NCBI GenBank assembly: GCA_937141935.1
Contig: CAKZQS010000042.1
Coordinates: 124,001 to 188,000 of the forward strand
Origin: an uncultured Ectothiorhodospiraceae bacterium
GTDB taxonomy: Bacteria > Pseudomonadota > Gammaproteobacteria > Nevskiales > Oceanococcaceae
Direction of reading: 5' to 3'
Length of the DNA: 64,000 nt
Shown here piece after piece: positions 63,551-64,000 of the stretch. Every line of letters starts with the position of its first letter. Positions within the stretch are counted from its first letter, which is position 1. Under the pieces are notes generated by a model. That model had not been told where the DNA came from. It made no database searches and saw only the letters and a program-made list of their open reading frames with translations. The position numbers and the translations under genes are program-made.

Positions 63551-64000
63551 AGACGGCCTCCTTGAAGGGCGACAGGCCCACGCGGCGGTAGGTGTCCAGG
63601 AAGCGCTCGCCCTTGTCGCGCTGCTGCTGGTAGGCCCCCAGCAGGCGGCCGATGGCGGGCACGATGTCCTCGCGCGACAGCGCCGCGCCCAGGCGGTCGC
63701 CCAGCGCCGCGTCGTTGCGCGAGGAGCCGCCCAGCGAGATCTGGTACCACTCGGCGCCCTTCTTATCGACGCCCAGAATCCCGATGTGGCCCACGCTGTG
63801 GTGGCCGCAGCCGTTCATGCAGCCGCTCATGTTCAGGCGCAGCTCGCCCATTGCCTCGATGGCCTCGGCATCCTCAAACAGCGCCTGGATGTCGCGCGCC
63901 ACGCCGATGGAGCCGGCGTTGGCCAGCGAGCAAAAATCCAGGCCCGGGCAGCAGATCATGTCGGTGACCAGGCCCGCGGTCGGCGTGTGCAGGCCCTGGG
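63543..64000 (-). CDS. cysI: Nitrite/sulfite reductase haemoprotein, C-terminal part
   Basis: Cut by the right edge; 152 codons seen. CCPGLDFCSLANA and NMSGCMNGCGHHSVGHIG supply the cysteines (C-x5-C and C-x3-C) that bind the [4Fe-4S] cluster bridged to sirohaem. It reduces sulfite to sulfide (or nitrite to ammonia) in assimilation. The DUF934 partner downstream favours the sulfite reductase role, as in Pseudomonas cysI. The stop lies in an ATGGCTGA overlap with DUF934. The N-terminus and any diaphorase subunit are outside the window. Confidence 0.9.
   Translation of the reverse strand, partial: QGLHTPTAGLVTDMICCPGLDFCSLANAGSIGVARDIQALFEDAEAIEAMGELRLNMSGCMNGCGHHSVGHIGILGVDKKGAEWYQISLGGSSRNDAALGDRLGAALSREDIVPAIGRLLGAYQQQRDKGERFLDTYRRVGLSPFKEAVYG

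Overview
The window is a dense, high-GC (about 70 % by eye) stretch of a Gram-negative chromosome. Its gene set points to a gammaproteobacterium: LPS genes (msbA, lpxK, kdsB), the Lol lipoprotein pathway (lolA, a LolC/E-type permease, lolD), a type II secretion cluster (gspC-D-E-F), RNase E with a long tail, clpS-clpA with aat, FtsK with a gamma domain, and SodC. Gene order repeats three E. coli blocks almost exactly: comEC-msbA-lpxK-ycaR-kdsB; rne<->rluC-yceF-yceD-rpmF-plsX; and clpS-clpA-infA-aat ... ftsK-lolA ... serS. GC content, the GTAG-type palindrome and the FabR/DesT-desaturase pair would fit the Xanthomonadales/Nevskiales side of the class, but this placement is inference. I saw no phage, insertion sequence, CRISPR array, rRNA or tRNA.

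Layout. 1-4.4 kb: edge of a caspase-like protease, DedA membrane protein, wax ester synthase/DGAT with a basic histone-like tail, and a divergent Lrp/LysE exporter pair. 4.4-8.8 kb: DUF1415, gltX, HIT protein, GT39-type glycosyltransferase. 8.8-16 kb: RND efflux pump with its adaptor, then a MepK-like endopeptidase and a YcbB-type L,D-transpeptidase (cell-wall remodelling). 16-28.8 kb: hydrolase, FabR/DesT-like repressor facing a fatty-acid desaturase, PQQ-type sugar dehydrogenase lipoprotein, Fpr, SodC, a small lipoprotein, an M3 peptidase lipoprotein, DUF1329 protein, and a three-gene putrescine operon (BamE-like protein, aguA, aguB). 28.8-36.8 kb: lolC/E-lolD-comEC-msbA-lpxK-trm112-kdsB, an envelope-biogenesis run with many overlapping start/stop codons.

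36.9-45.2 kb: rne and rluC divergent, an HAD phosphatase, Maf, YceD, L32 and PlsX; the usual fabH-fabD-fabG do not follow, and a 480-bp gene-free, hairpin-rich gap does. 45.2-51 kb: gspC-D-E-F on the minus strand. 51-57.2 kb: CHASE2 adenylate cyclase, clpS-clpA, infA, aat (the N-end rule genes side by side). 57.2-64 kb: an unknown 111-aa protein, ftsK-lolA-vanZ-crcB, serS, and at the right edge DUF934 with the C-terminus of a sulfite reductase.

Two themes recur. Genes are translationally coupled to an unusual degree (ATGA, GTGA, TTGA, TGATG, TAATG overlaps, with many GTG/TTG starts). The clearest oddity follows from this: aguA has no ATG, GTG or TTG before its conserved N-terminus, and the only fitting start is a CTG inside a CTGA overlap. 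Other points of interest are the basic tail on the wax synthase, an EF-hand-like loop inside a peptidoglycan peptidase, and several tandem or palindromic repeats between genes.
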